10,160 bases of DNA from Bacillota bacterium (GTDB lineage Bacteria > Bacillota > UBA994), in NCBI GenBank assembly GCA_018725275.1, contig QLUC01000060.1:1-10160 (forward strand). Reading direction: 5' to 3'. Within the stretch, counting starts at the first letter, position 1; each line of letters begins with the position of its first letter. Of this stretch, positions 1-6,459 are shown in pieces. A model generated the notes under the pieces. The model did no database searches, was not told the origin of the DNA, and worked only from the letters and a program-made list of their open reading frames with translations. Position numbers and translations under genes: made by a program.

Positions 1-75
1 CATTCGAACAATTCTATTAACCTCTACCCAGTATGTTAAACACATTTGGGTATGTTGAAAGGAGCAGTGCTTGAG

Positions 76-1194
76 TTGATAACATTGCTGCATTTGTCAG
101 ACCTGCACCTAGGCTGGCAGCCAAAGTTCCTCGGCGCCAAGGCTGCTGAAAGGGCCGAGGAGCGCAATCAACTGCTCAAGAAGGCGGTAGCTCTCGCCTT
201 AAACCCCAACTACCAGGTGGATGCAGTGATCATTGCCGGGGACTTGTTTGAGCACCACAATCCGGAAGCGCGCCTCGTCGAGGAAGTGTTACAGCAACTA
301 AACCATCTGACGCGGCAGGGTAAGCTGCTCTTGACCGTGCCCGGCAACCATGACGAGATTAGCTATCGCGACAGTGTCTATCGCCTCTATGCGGACCGCT
401 GGCCCGGGCTTTTGGTGACAGCGCCGGAGCCAAGCCATGTGGGCAGTAGGGTCATTCGGGGCGAGGCCATCCATTTTTACAGCGTCGCCTATACCGGCGG
501 CATCACCAAGTGCGATGCACCACTCTCTAACCTGCCCCGCTTAGATAGTGCTGGGTTTCATGTGGGGGTGTTTCATGGTTCGTTAGATTGCCCGGTCACC
601 TGGCGCAGTCTACCCCTCGCGAGCAATTCTTTAGCCATGGCCAAGTACGACTACATAGCCCTTGGCCATTTCCACCAAGCGAAGGCCGAGAGAGTAGGTT
701 TTGGTGTTGCGGCTTACTGCGGTGCCACTATGCCCAAGGGCTTTGATGACCTGGGTACCGGAGTAGTGCAACTGGTAGAACTCAGTGCGGGGCGGGTAGA
801 ACTGCGGACGGTCCCCATTTTATCTCGCCCGCAGAAGCTCGTGGAGATTTCACTTGATGGGCTTACTGAAGCAGATATAAATGGATATTTAGCGAGAATG
901 AAGGATGAGCAGGCCATAGTGCGCCTCGTTCTTTCCGGGACCGCCGCACCGGGGGTCCAAAGCGCCAAGGTCGCCGCCTACGCCCAGGGTCTTTTCTACC
1001 ACTGTGAGGTAGTAGATAATAGCGATGAATTCTCCGTCAGTTACCTAGAAGAGGTAGGTAAAGAAATGAGCGTGCGTGGGTTTTTTGTCAAAGGGCTCCT
1101 GACAAAAGCCATGGGTGCGACGCTTGCCGAAGAGAAAGAGGAACTCTTTCTCGCCATAAGGCGAGGGCTACGCGCTTTTAAGGGAGGGCAATAG
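76..1194 (+). CDS. SbcD/YhaO-like metallophosphoesterase (DNA repair exonuclease subunit)
   Basis: This is a calcineurin-like phosphoesterase of the SbcD/Mre11/YhaO type, which cleaves DNA ends with a two-metal centre. From the TTG at 76 it is 372 aa. The metal-binding motifs come in order: DLH (residues 9-11), GDLFEH (55-60), GNHDE (90-94), FHGS (166-169) and GHFH (197-200). The C-terminal third resembles the capping and ATPase-binding part of such proteins but has no motif I can name. I chose TTG 76 because AAAGGAG at 58-64 sits 11 nt upstream and the protein then begins MITLLHLSDLHLG, the usual family start. An in-frame TTG at 46 and ATG at 52 would put the Shine-Dalgarno site inside the gene. 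The next gene starts 1 nt after its stop, so the two form an operon and probably a complex. Family assignment is firm. Whether it matches YhaO or SbcD functionally is inferred from its partner. Confidence 0.9.
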   Translation: MITLLHLSDLHLGWQPKFLGAKAAERAEERNQLLKKAVALALNPNYQVDAVIIAGDLFEHHNPEARLVEEVLQQLNHLTRQGKLLLTVPGNHDEISYRDSVYRLYADRWPGLLVTAPEPSHVGSRVIRGEAIHFYSVAYTGGITKCDAPLSNLPRLDSAGFHVGVFHGSLDCPVTWRSLPLASNSLAMAKYDYIALGHFHQAKAERVGFGVAAYCGATMPKGFDDLGTGVVQLVELSAGRVELRTVPILSRPQKLVEISLDGLTEADINGYLARMKDEQAIVRLVLSGTAAPGVQSAKVAAYAQGLFYHCEVVDNSDEFSVSYLEEVGKEMSVRGFFVKGLLTKAMGATLAEEKEELFLAIRRGLRAFKGGQ

Positions 1195-1195
1195 G

Positions 1196-3607
1196 GTGGC
1201 GGAGCTGATTTTCAAAAGGCTGCAACTTTGCGGGTTTGGGCAGTATGGCGGTGAGGCGAACTTTACCTTCGCAAATGGCGTCAATGTTTTTATCCGACCA
1301 AACGAGGGCGGCAAAACAACCATGGCCGAGGGTCTTTGTGCGGTGTTGTTTGGGCTTGGGGCACTTGTTGAACGCTACCGGCATTGGGGACCGAGCCTAA
1401 AATTCGAAGGGACATTGTGGTTTAGCAGTGGCGCTACGGAATACAGCGTCACCAGAAGGTTTGGCACAAATGGCATCGAGGTAAAAAACATCGACAAAAA
1501 AGGTAGATGGGTAAAGATGGTCGAGGGTGAACACAAGCCCGAAGCTCGTAAACCCAATCGGCCCTACCTTGATTTTTTAGAGGCGCATTTCGGCATGGTG
1601 AATAGCGATACTTTTCGCCGTAGCTACTTCGTGGCTCAACCGATGCCCAAAGATGATAAAATTGATGCCAAAGTGCAGGAGCTTCTTTCGGGGGGAGGCG
1701 CCACTTCTCGTGGAGCGGAAAACTCCTTGGTAGAAGAGTTGAAAGACCTGACAGTCGAATGGTCAAGCTATGTGCCCAATCTTGGCAAGGGCCGTACTGA
1801 CCGCAAACTGGAGGCCTTACGCAAACAAAGGGAAGAATTAACACAGTCACTCGCAAAGCAGAACGATGCAACGAATGAGCTCGAACACGTTGAAGAAAGC
1901 CTCAACCAATATGCCAAGGAGCAAGTCAAAACCAAAAAGCAGCTAGAGGCTCAGGAGTCGCTCCACTCTAATTTTCAAAAATGGCTTATGCTGCGCGAGC
2001 GGTATGACTTATGCCGGGACAAGGCACTCAAGGTGAACGAGGACTTTCGTCAGGCGGAACGCCTCGCGGCAACTCTGGCCGAGGAAAGGGAGCAGTTAGT
2101 CAGTAGGACCACGCCGGCATTAAAGCAAGTAACTCTGGCGCGAGAAGATATTGCTAAGAAACTAGCTGCAGGCGAAAGTATGGCTTTCCTCGGGGAACAG
2201 CCGGGGGAGGTCGTGCGCACGGTGCGGCGCTTTGTCATGGAACAACACAATACCGAGGACGCTTTCCGGCAAGACCTAGTTGTTGCGGAGGCAGAGGAAG
2301 AGCAGGCCAAAAAGTCGCTGACTCTAACGGGCCAGGGCGCGCGTTCTCGACCCAATCTCTGGGTAGCGCTGATGGGCCTGCTGGCCGGGGCGCTGTCGTG
2401 GCTCTTGCTCGAGGGGGTAGCGGCGGGAGCTGTGGGCCTGTTCTTTATAGTGCTTGGCTTTGTCTTGGCGCTAATCTGGCGCAAAAAAGACCCCATTGTT
2501 CTTCATGAACAGGCCAGAGGCGAGATGTTGCTCTGTGCTACCGAGCGGGTAGCACAGAGGCAGCGCCGATATCAAGAATTCTTGCATCGACAGTCGGCCT
2601 TGCAGCCCCCGCTAATGGCTGCGGTGTGCGCCTTGCTCACCCACAAGGTGGGCGAGCGGGATATTGCTCAGTTAGCGGCGATAGATGAGGGAACATGGGT
2701 AGAACTTGCTAAAAAAGGCGATGAATATGCGTTACTTAAACTTAGGCGAAGTGAGCTAGATAGGGAGACGGCCTACCTCGAAAAGGAAGCGGAACTAAGT
2801 GTTAAAGCCAAAGAAGACCAGCTTACTCACTTGTTAGTTTATCATCAATGCGCCGACCTCCATAGTCTGGCCGCTTGGCAACTAGATTGCGCCACCGCTA
2901 TGCAATTAGCGCGCCGGGAATGGCAGGAGCTAGTGTCCCTCCATTCGGGATTGCCGGCACTCGAAGCCGCAGTGGATGCCGTTGCCCTGACATTGTGGCA
3001 AAAAGACCTGGCCGGTGAACTAATAATGACCCGCGAACGTCTGGGTGCGGTAGAAAGGGAGATATTTTCTTTGCGCCACCGGCAGGGGTACTTAACCGGA
3101 CAGCAGACCGAAAACCTGGCGCAAGGGGAAGAACAGTTAGCCAGCCTCATGGCCGAAGAAAATCGCGTCCGGAGGGAGGCGCGTGTCGTCGGGCTGGCGA
3201 TCGGGGCGATACAAAAAGCCGCCACAGATTTTCATGCGGCGGCGCGTAGTCTCTTAGAGGAGCACGCAACCAGTCACTTTTCCCACATAGCGGGCGGAAA
3301 TCGCGAGGTTGTTATTGACGAAGGATTTACTACTTGGGTCGTAACTGAGTGCGGCCACCGTGTGTCCCCCGAGACCCTCAGTCAGGGGGCTCGTGACCAG
3401 CTCTATATTTCTCTCCGGCTCGCCATTGCTGACCTCGTCGGCGTTGGCCAAGTCGTCCCCTTGGTTTTTGACGACCCATTTTTGACTACCGACCAAGGGC
3501 GCCTGTCGAATATCTCCGTGGCACTGCAAAATCTCGGCCGGCAATGCCTCCTTCTTAGCCATAGTGACACCTTTCAAAGCTGGGGTCAGGCGGTGGGGAC
3601 GGCCTAG
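1196..3607 (+). CDS. SbcC/YhaN-like AAA ATPase with coiled coils and central membrane segments
   Basis: This is an SMC/Rad50-like ATPase of 803 aa, the probable partner of the preceding phosphoesterase. The N-terminal half-site has a P-loop at residues 34-41 reading RPNEGGKT. The C-terminal half-site has a signature LSQGARDQL (728-736), Walker B with D759-D760 (LVFDDPF) and an H-loop SHSD with H789. Charged heptad-like coiled coil fills about 200-370 and 450-690. Between them, about 388-428, lies a hydrophobic stretch long enough for two membrane helices, followed by WRKK. This matches B. subtilis YhaN in plan but is shorter than its roughly 960 aa. An odd point is that the first glycine of the Walker A consensus is arginine (codon CGA at 1295-1297). 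The start is GTG at 1196 with AGGGAGGG at 1181-1188 upstream. The stop at 3605-3607 is one base from the stop of the convergent gene. The likely role is membrane-associated DNA end processing, which is inference. Confidence 0.85.
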   Translation: MAELIFKRLQLCGFGQYGGEANFTFANGVNVFIRPNEGGKTTMAEGLCAVLFGLGALVERYRHWGPSLKFEGTLWFSSGATEYSVTRRFGTNGIEVKNIDKKGRWVKMVEGEHKPEARKPNRPYLDFLEAHFGMVNSDTFRRSYFVAQPMPKDDKIDAKVQELLSGGGATSRGAENSLVEELKDLTVEWSSYVPNLGKGRTDRKLEALRKQREELTQSLAKQNDATNELEHVEESLNQYAKEQVKTKKQLEAQESLHSNFQKWLMLRERYDLCRDKALKVNEDFRQAERLAATLAEEREQLVSRTTPALKQVTLAREDIAKKLAAGESMAFLGEQPGEVVRTVRRFVMEQHNTEDAFRQDLVVAEAEEEQAKKSLTLTGQGARSRPNLWVALMGLLAGALSWLLLEGVAAGAVGLFFIVLGFVLALIWRKKDPIVLHEQARGEMLLCATERVAQRQRRYQEFLHRQSALQPPLMAAVCALLTHKVGERDIAQLAAIDEGTWVELAKKGDEYALLKLRRSELDRETAYLEKEAELSVKAKEDQLTHLLVYHQCADLHSLAAWQLDCATAMQLARREWQELVSLHSGLPALEAAVDAVALTLWQKDLAGELIMTRERLGAVEREIFSLRHRQGYLTGQQTENLAQGEEQLASLMAEENRVRREARVVGLAIGAIQKAATDFHAAARSLLEEHATSHFSHIAGGNREVVIDEGFTTWVVTECGHRVSPETLSQGARDQLYISLRLAIADLVGVGQVVPLVFDDPFLTTDQGRLSNISVALQNLGRQCLLLSHSDTFQSWGQAVGTA

Positions 3608-3608
3608 G

Positions 3609-4277
3609 CTAGGTGCGTCTCGGCAGCTGCTGTCGGCGGAGTATGACCAGGGAGGTGGTGCCAAGTAAGCACAAGTAAGCAAGCACCACCAAGGGGTGCT
3701 GTAGGTAGCGCGGAGCGCTTTGGTATAAAGTGACACTGCCGAAGGCCAGGAACATTATGGCCGCGCTCTTTTGCAGCAAGGTAGGGGGTAGGCGTTTGCT
3801 GATGTAACCGCTCATGCCGATGCCGACGAGTTGTGCCGCTACAAGGCCGGCGCTTGCTCCCACCCAGATAAGCAGCGGGTTGTCAAACTTGGCGGTTAGA
3901 CCAAGGGTGACAAGCTGTGTCTTGTCGCCAAATTCGGCCAAGAAAAAAGAAAAGAACACCGTCCAAAAGGGATGCCTAGACCGCGAGGTCGGCGTCGGGC
4001 ACATTTCGTTGCGCCTTCCTTGGCGCATGGTCCAAAACCCAAAACCAAGAAATCCTATGCCGGCAAGTATTTGCAGCGTGGTAAGCGGGATAACCATAGT
4101 TAATCCTTCGCCGAGGACTACAGCTAGGGCGGTGTTTAATAATGCAGCTGCGCTTGCGCCCATAAAGACCTGCCGCATGCCAAACTTGGCCACAAAGGCC
4201 ATGCACATCAGTTGAGTCTTGTCGCCAAGCTCGGCCAGAAAGACTACCATGGCAGTTGTGATGAGGTGTAGTATCAC
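3609..4277 (-). CDS. UPF0016 / TMEM165-GDT1 family membrane transporter (probable Mn2+/cation exporter)
   Basis: This is a 222-aa integral membrane protein of the UPF0016 (TMEM165/GDT1) family. Characterised members move Mn2+ or Ca2+ across membranes, often in exchange for protons. The family hallmark, an E-x-G-D-K-T motif in each of two inverted repeats, is present at residues 16-21 (ELGDKT) and 115-120 (EFGDKT). Each lies in a hydrophobic helix. A basic linker follows the first repeat (about 84-102), and a seventh hydrophobic segment closes the protein (about 204-218). The start is GTG at 4277-4275, with a TGAGGAGG Shine-Dalgarno site 7 nt upstream. An extended -10 box lies about 75 nt upstream of the start. 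The gene is convergent with the YhaN-like gene and divergent from the yitT-like gene, so it is probably monocistronic. Substrate is inferred from the family. I see no Mn2+ riboswitch (yybP-ykoY) in its leader. Confidence 0.88.
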   Translation of the reverse strand: MILHLITTAMVVFLAELGDKTQLMCMAFVAKFGMRQVFMGASAAALLNTALAVVLGEGLTMVIPLTTLQILAGIGFLGFGFWTMRQGRRNEMCPTPTSRSRHPFWTVFFSFFLAEFGDKTQLVTLGLTAKFDNPLLIWVGASAGLVAAQLVGIGMSGYISKRLPPTLLQKSAAIMFLAFGSVTLYQSAPRYLQHPLVVLAYLCLLGTTSLVILRRQQLPRRT

Positions 4278-4351
4278 GCAAAATCCTCCTCAGTGGTACT
4301 CTGCCAGGGGCACTCCTTTGCCTCGGCAAGGATTCCCTAGGTAGCGAGATG

Positions 4352-4360
4352 ATTATAACA
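4352..4360 (-). promoter_or_regulatory. Extended -10 promoter of the UPF0016 transporter gene
   Basis: Read on the minus strand, this is TGTTATAAT, a perfect TATAAT with an upstream TG, which is an extended -10 for the housekeeping sigma factor. The hexamer 17 bp further upstream is GTGTAT, a poor -35, as is common for extended -10 promoters. Transcription would begin near 4345 and give a leader of about 67 nt. That leader has a short imperfect hairpin (CCTTGCC...GGCAAAGG) but no riboswitch I recognise. Confidence 0.6.
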
Positions 4361-4447
4361 CAGTAGCTTTCGCCATACACCGCTCTAAGCATATCGAACG
4401 GACCGGCACATACATACTAGCAAGGAGACCGCAATGAGGCCAAAGCG

Positions 4448-4456
4448 TGGTATACT
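4448..4456 (+). promoter_or_regulatory. Extended -10 promoter of the yitT-like gene
   Basis: TGGTATACT is an extended -10 element (TG-n-TATACT) 27 bp upstream of the ATG at 4484. No good -35 lies 16-18 bp further upstream. Transcription would start around 4463, just ahead of the AGGGGGG ribosome binding site at 4471-4477, giving a very short leader. It diverges from the promoter of the UPF0016 gene about 100 bp away. Confidence 0.5.
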
Positions 4457-4483
4457 CAAGGGAATCATTAAGGGGGGCTGCTG

Positions 4484-5347
4484 ATGAAAACACTGAGGAA
4501 ATATCTATGGCCGGTTCTAGTCATTCTTATCGGCACACTTTCTTCGGCCGCTTCTTTTAACCTGATGCTACTGCCGAATCGCATGCTTGCCGGTGGTGTC
4601 GCCGGCTTGAGCATCATTATCGGCACAATTACGGGATGGCCCATTGGCATCTTGGTATTTGTACTTAACCTCCCTATTCTGTACCTAGGATATAAGTATG
4701 TGGGGGGCAAGTTCATCTTGCTTACTACATTTGCCGTCCTCAGCTTTTCTACCTTCTTGGACTTAGTGCCGGTGAGCTCGGCTGTTGAAGACATACTCCT
4801 AGCGTCCATATTTGGGGGCGCCCTCAATGGTCTAGGCCTGGGGCTGGTGTTTAAGGTGGGGGCTTCAACGGGGGGTACCGATGTCTTGGGCGTAATTTTG
4901 AATCGCAAGTTTTCGCTTTCCATTGGGGAAGTGCTGATGGCCTTTAACGCCATTATCGTGGGGCTTGGGGCTATACTCTTTGACCTGAACGCAGCTCTCT
5001 ACACTCTAATTGCCATGTTTGTCACCGCGCGAATTGTCGACTCCATGCAAGTGTCGCGGGATAAGAAAAAAGCACTTATCGTTTCGAGCAAGTCTGATGC
5101 ATTGGCCGAAGCCCTCAACGTCAAGCTGGGGCGGGGCGTCACTTTTTTCTACGGCGAAGGCGCATATGAACACAGTCAGCGCAAAATAATTATGTGCATC
5201 CTCACCCGTTTTGAACTGGCTCAACTTAAAGAAGTGGTGTTTGGCATAGACCCGGCGGCCTTCGTGACCATTTCGGATGTGGATGAAGTCGTGGGACGTT
5301 TTGCCGCCTACAACCCATTTCGCCGTTCCAATAGAACAGCACCGTGA
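4484..5347 (+). CDS. YitT family membrane protein (DUF161 + DUF2179)
   Basis: This is a 287-aa membrane protein of the YitT family, common in Bacillota in several paralogues. Its transport substrate has not been settled. The N-terminal part (about residues 8-185) holds five hydrophobic segments and the family's glycine-rich signatures, including GGVAGLS (37-43) and GASTGGTDVLG (126-136). A basic cytoplasmic turn (SRDKKK, 191-196) leads into the soluble C-terminal DUF2179 domain (about 197-275), recognisable from GRGVTFFYGEGAY and SDVDEVVG. The length is normal. The start is ATG 4484, six bases after AGGGGGG. It stands alone between its own extended -10 promoter and an intrinsic terminator directly after the stop, so it is probably monocistronic. 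Family call is secure. Function is unknown. Confidence 0.92.
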   Translation: MKTLRKYLWPVLVILIGTLSSAASFNLMLLPNRMLAGGVAGLSIIIGTITGWPIGILVFVLNLPILYLGYKYVGGKFILLTTFAVLSFSTFLDLVPVSSAVEDILLASIFGGALNGLGLGLVFKVGASTGGTDVLGVILNRKFSLSIGEVLMAFNAIIVGLGAILFDLNAALYTLIAMFVTARIVDSMQVSRDKKKALIVSSKSDALAEALNVKLGRGVTFFYGEGAYEHSQRKIIMCILTRFELAQLKEVVFGIDPAAFVTISDVDEVVGRFAAYNPFRRSNRTAP

Positions 5348-5353
5348 TAGAAC

Positions 5354-5392
5354 AAAAAAGGGGAGCGCCCGTGCCGGGCACTCCTCTTTTTT
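5354..5392. terminator. Bidirectional intrinsic terminator between yitT-like gene and ribU
   Basis: An A6 run (5354-5359) is followed by arm GGGGAG, one C, GCCCG, loop TGC, CGGGC, one A, CTCCTC and a T6 run (5387-5392). The stem has 11 G-C-rich pairs (one G·T) with a single C/A mismatch. The flanking A and T tracts make it work on both strands. It starts 7 bases after the YitT stop. On the minus strand, the ribU stop codon TAA (5393-5391) overlaps its edge. One element thus ends both convergent genes. Confidence 0.93.
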
Positions 5393-5945
5393 AGCCGTTA
5401 AAGGACCAACCTAGGCGCTTCAGTATCGGCATAACCCCGAGATAGAGGGGGAAGGTGAGGATTGTGCTGACCGTCATGCGCGCTAGGTTGAAGGGTAGTA
5501 TCATCGTTAGCAACATGGCCATACGACCATCCTCGGGCACTCCCCAAGCGGCCAGGGCCCAGGTGGCGTTAGAGATGTGCATGACCGCGGTCATGGCCAG
5601 TCCACCGGCGACCATGCTCACCAATGCGCCAATCTTGGTCGGCATCTTCTTGTAGACGAGGCCGGCGACCAAGGCAAACGAGGCTGAGGCCAAGAAATTT
5701 TGGATTGAACCCACGGGTCCGCCGGTACCCTTGGTTATGAAAAAGAGGGCGACCTTTATAAAGGCAATGACCACCCCGGCCACGGGGCCAAGCAAGAAAG
5801 CACCAATGAGGGCGGGAACGTCGCTAGGGTCGTACTTCAAAAATGGCGCGGCCGGAATGAGGGGGATTTGCAGGGCAAACATGAGGATGTAGCTCATGCC
5901 GGCCAGCATCGAGATAATGACGAGTTTGCGCGTTGACTTGTTCAA
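5391..5945 (-). CDS. ribU: RibU riboflavin transporter, ECF substrate-binding (S) component
   Basis: This membrane protein of 184 aa is the substrate-specific S component of an energy-coupling factor transporter for riboflavin, working with the shared EcfA/EcfA'/EcfT module encoded elsewhere. The hallmark stretch FLKYDPSDVPALIGAF, followed by LLGPVAG, is typical of RibU (residues about 35-57), and there are about six hydrophobic segments. I set the start at TTG 5945-5943, with GGGAGGT on the minus strand just upstream (about 6 nt spacing); the protein then begins MNKSTRKLV. The reading frame stays open to 6107, but that extension runs through the riboswitch and its hairpin, so it is not coding. 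The FMN riboswitch upstream independently supports the riboflavin assignment: FMN, made from riboflavin, would switch the gene off. It ends inside a shared bidirectional terminator. Confidence 0.93.
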   Translation of the reverse strand: MNKSTRKLVIISMLAGMSYILMFALQIPLIPAAPFLKYDPSDVPALIGAFLLGPVAGVVIAFIKVALFFITKGTGGPVGSIQNFLASASFALVAGLVYKKMPTKIGALVSMVAGGLAMTAVMHISNATWALAAWGVPEDGRMAMLLTMILPFNLARMTVSTILTFPLYLGVMPILKRLGWSFNG

Positions 5946-5971
5946 GTGAAGACCTCCCTTTATAATAAATA

Positions 5972-5995
5972 GCGCCCCGACAACCATCGGGGCGC
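5972..5995 (-). terminator. Expression-platform hairpin (probable FMN-controlled terminator) of ribU
   Basis: On the minus strand GCGCCCCGA, loop TGGTTG, TCGGGGCGC forms a perfect 9-bp stem, followed by TATTTATT. It lies between the riboswitch 3' end (6023) and the ribU ribosome binding site (about 5951-5957), where a regulated terminator is expected. The downstream tract is T-rich but interrupted, so termination strength is uncertain. The ribosome binding site is not inside the stem, which argues for transcriptional rather than translational control. Confidence 0.72.
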
Positions 5996-6022
5996 AAACA
6001 TAGCACAAAAAATAATGCCATA

Positions 6023-6136
6023 CCTTCTTTATTCCGGACTGTACCGTCGGCCCTAGAATCACACTAGGTCTGCCAATTGGCTCGTGGGCTAGCTTGCGCA
6101 TTACCACCGGTAGGGAATTGCACCCGACCCCGAAGG
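6023..6136 (-). ncRNA. FMN riboswitch (RFN element) upstream of ribU
   Basis: The minus strand carries the conserved RFN blocks in the right order. These are CCTTCGGGG at the 5' P1 strand (6136-6128), GGGTGCAATTCCCTACCGG, then AGCCCACGAGC, TTGGCAGA, a variable hairpin CCTAG...CTAGG, GCCGACGGTACAGTCCGGA, and closing AGAAGG at the 3' P1 strand (6028-6023). Element size and order are standard. FMN binding would favour the downstream terminator and reduce RibU synthesis. This is a clear match to a known class. Confidence 0.97.
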
Positions 6137-6157
6137 TTATTATTTAATTTCTTTCTT

Positions 6158-6187
6158 AGGGTACACCAAGGTAGTGGCATTTGTCAA
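6158..6187 (-). promoter_or_regulatory. Promoter of ribU / FMN riboswitch transcript
   Basis: On the minus strand a perfect TTGACA -35 (6187-6182) is followed after 18 bp by TACCCT (6163-6158), a weak -10. Transcription would begin near 6150, about 15 nt before the riboswitch P1 strand. The position fits well; the -10 is poor, so confidence is moderate. Confidence 0.55.
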
Positions 6188-6244
6188 GCAAAGATGTTGA
6201 GCACCCTCGGGGCGCGGCAGTGGGATTGGCGGCGTCGATATTGC

Positions 6245-6273
6245 TTGCATTACCCGCCAAAACATGCTATAGT
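6245..6273 (+). promoter_or_regulatory. Promoter of the DEAD-box helicase gene
   Basis: TTGCAT (6245-6250), a 17-bp spacer, and TATAGT (6268-6273) preceded by TGC give a good housekeeping-type promoter with an extended -10. Transcription would start near 6280, leaving a leader of about 180 nt before the helicase ATG. It diverges from the ribU promoter. Confidence 0.65.
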
Positions 6274-6314
6274 GCAAAGAAGTGGTGACTCGCCTCCCGT
6301 TCGGTGTGATTTAT

Positions 6315-6347
6315 AGCCTCCGGCACTGTGCAAATGTGGTGGGGGCT
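6315..6347 (+). promoter_or_regulatory. Strong hairpin in the helicase 5' leader
   Basis: Arms 6315-6326 (AGCCTCCGGCAC) and 6336-6347 (GTGGTGGGGGCT) pair over 12 positions, with two G·T pairs and one G/G mismatch, around a 9-base loop. It sits about 35 nt into the predicted transcript and is followed by TATTGATTTT, only moderately T-rich. The GGGGGC arm could also pair with GCCTCC at 6292-6297 or with AAGCCC at 6406-6411, so alternative folds are possible. No known RNA family is recognised. The rest of 6348-6459 holds the AGGAGAG ribosome binding site (6444-6450) and no gene. Confidence 0.5.
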
Positions 6348-6459
6348 TATTGATTTTAAGAGAAGGTCTTCTTGTTGGGCATGCTAGAAAAGAGTGTGCT
6401 TGTCGAAGCCCTTTTCCTGGCGGAGTACCATAAAGAAGATTACAGGAGAGATGTAAAAC

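Noticed and set aside
30..56. Direct repeat GTATGTT (31-37 and 50-56) as a promoter or operator of the nuclease operon
   Set aside because: Two 7-base copies in an AT-rich stretch at the window edge are not enough, and no convincing -35/-10 pair can be fitted.
1449..3225. Several long open frames on the minus strand within the YhaN-like gene
   Set aside because: They are antisense shadows of a high-GC gene with clear motifs; none shows a family-like sequence or supporting start site.
3814..4215. Plus-strand 133-codon frame opposite the UPF0016 gene
   Set aside because: It is the complement of a protein with both E-x-G-D-K-T motifs and has no plausible product of its own.
4278..4345. Mn2+ riboswitch (yybP-ykoY) ahead of the UPF0016 transporter
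   Set aside because: This class often precedes such genes, but the short leader lacks the conserved GGGGAGUAGC and GCAAGACC-type blocks.
5946..6107. N-terminal extension of RibU by 54 codons to an upstream start
   Set aside because: The extension reads through the terminator hairpin and into the FMN riboswitch, and the TTG at 5945 has a strong, well-spaced ribosome binding site and a family-like start.
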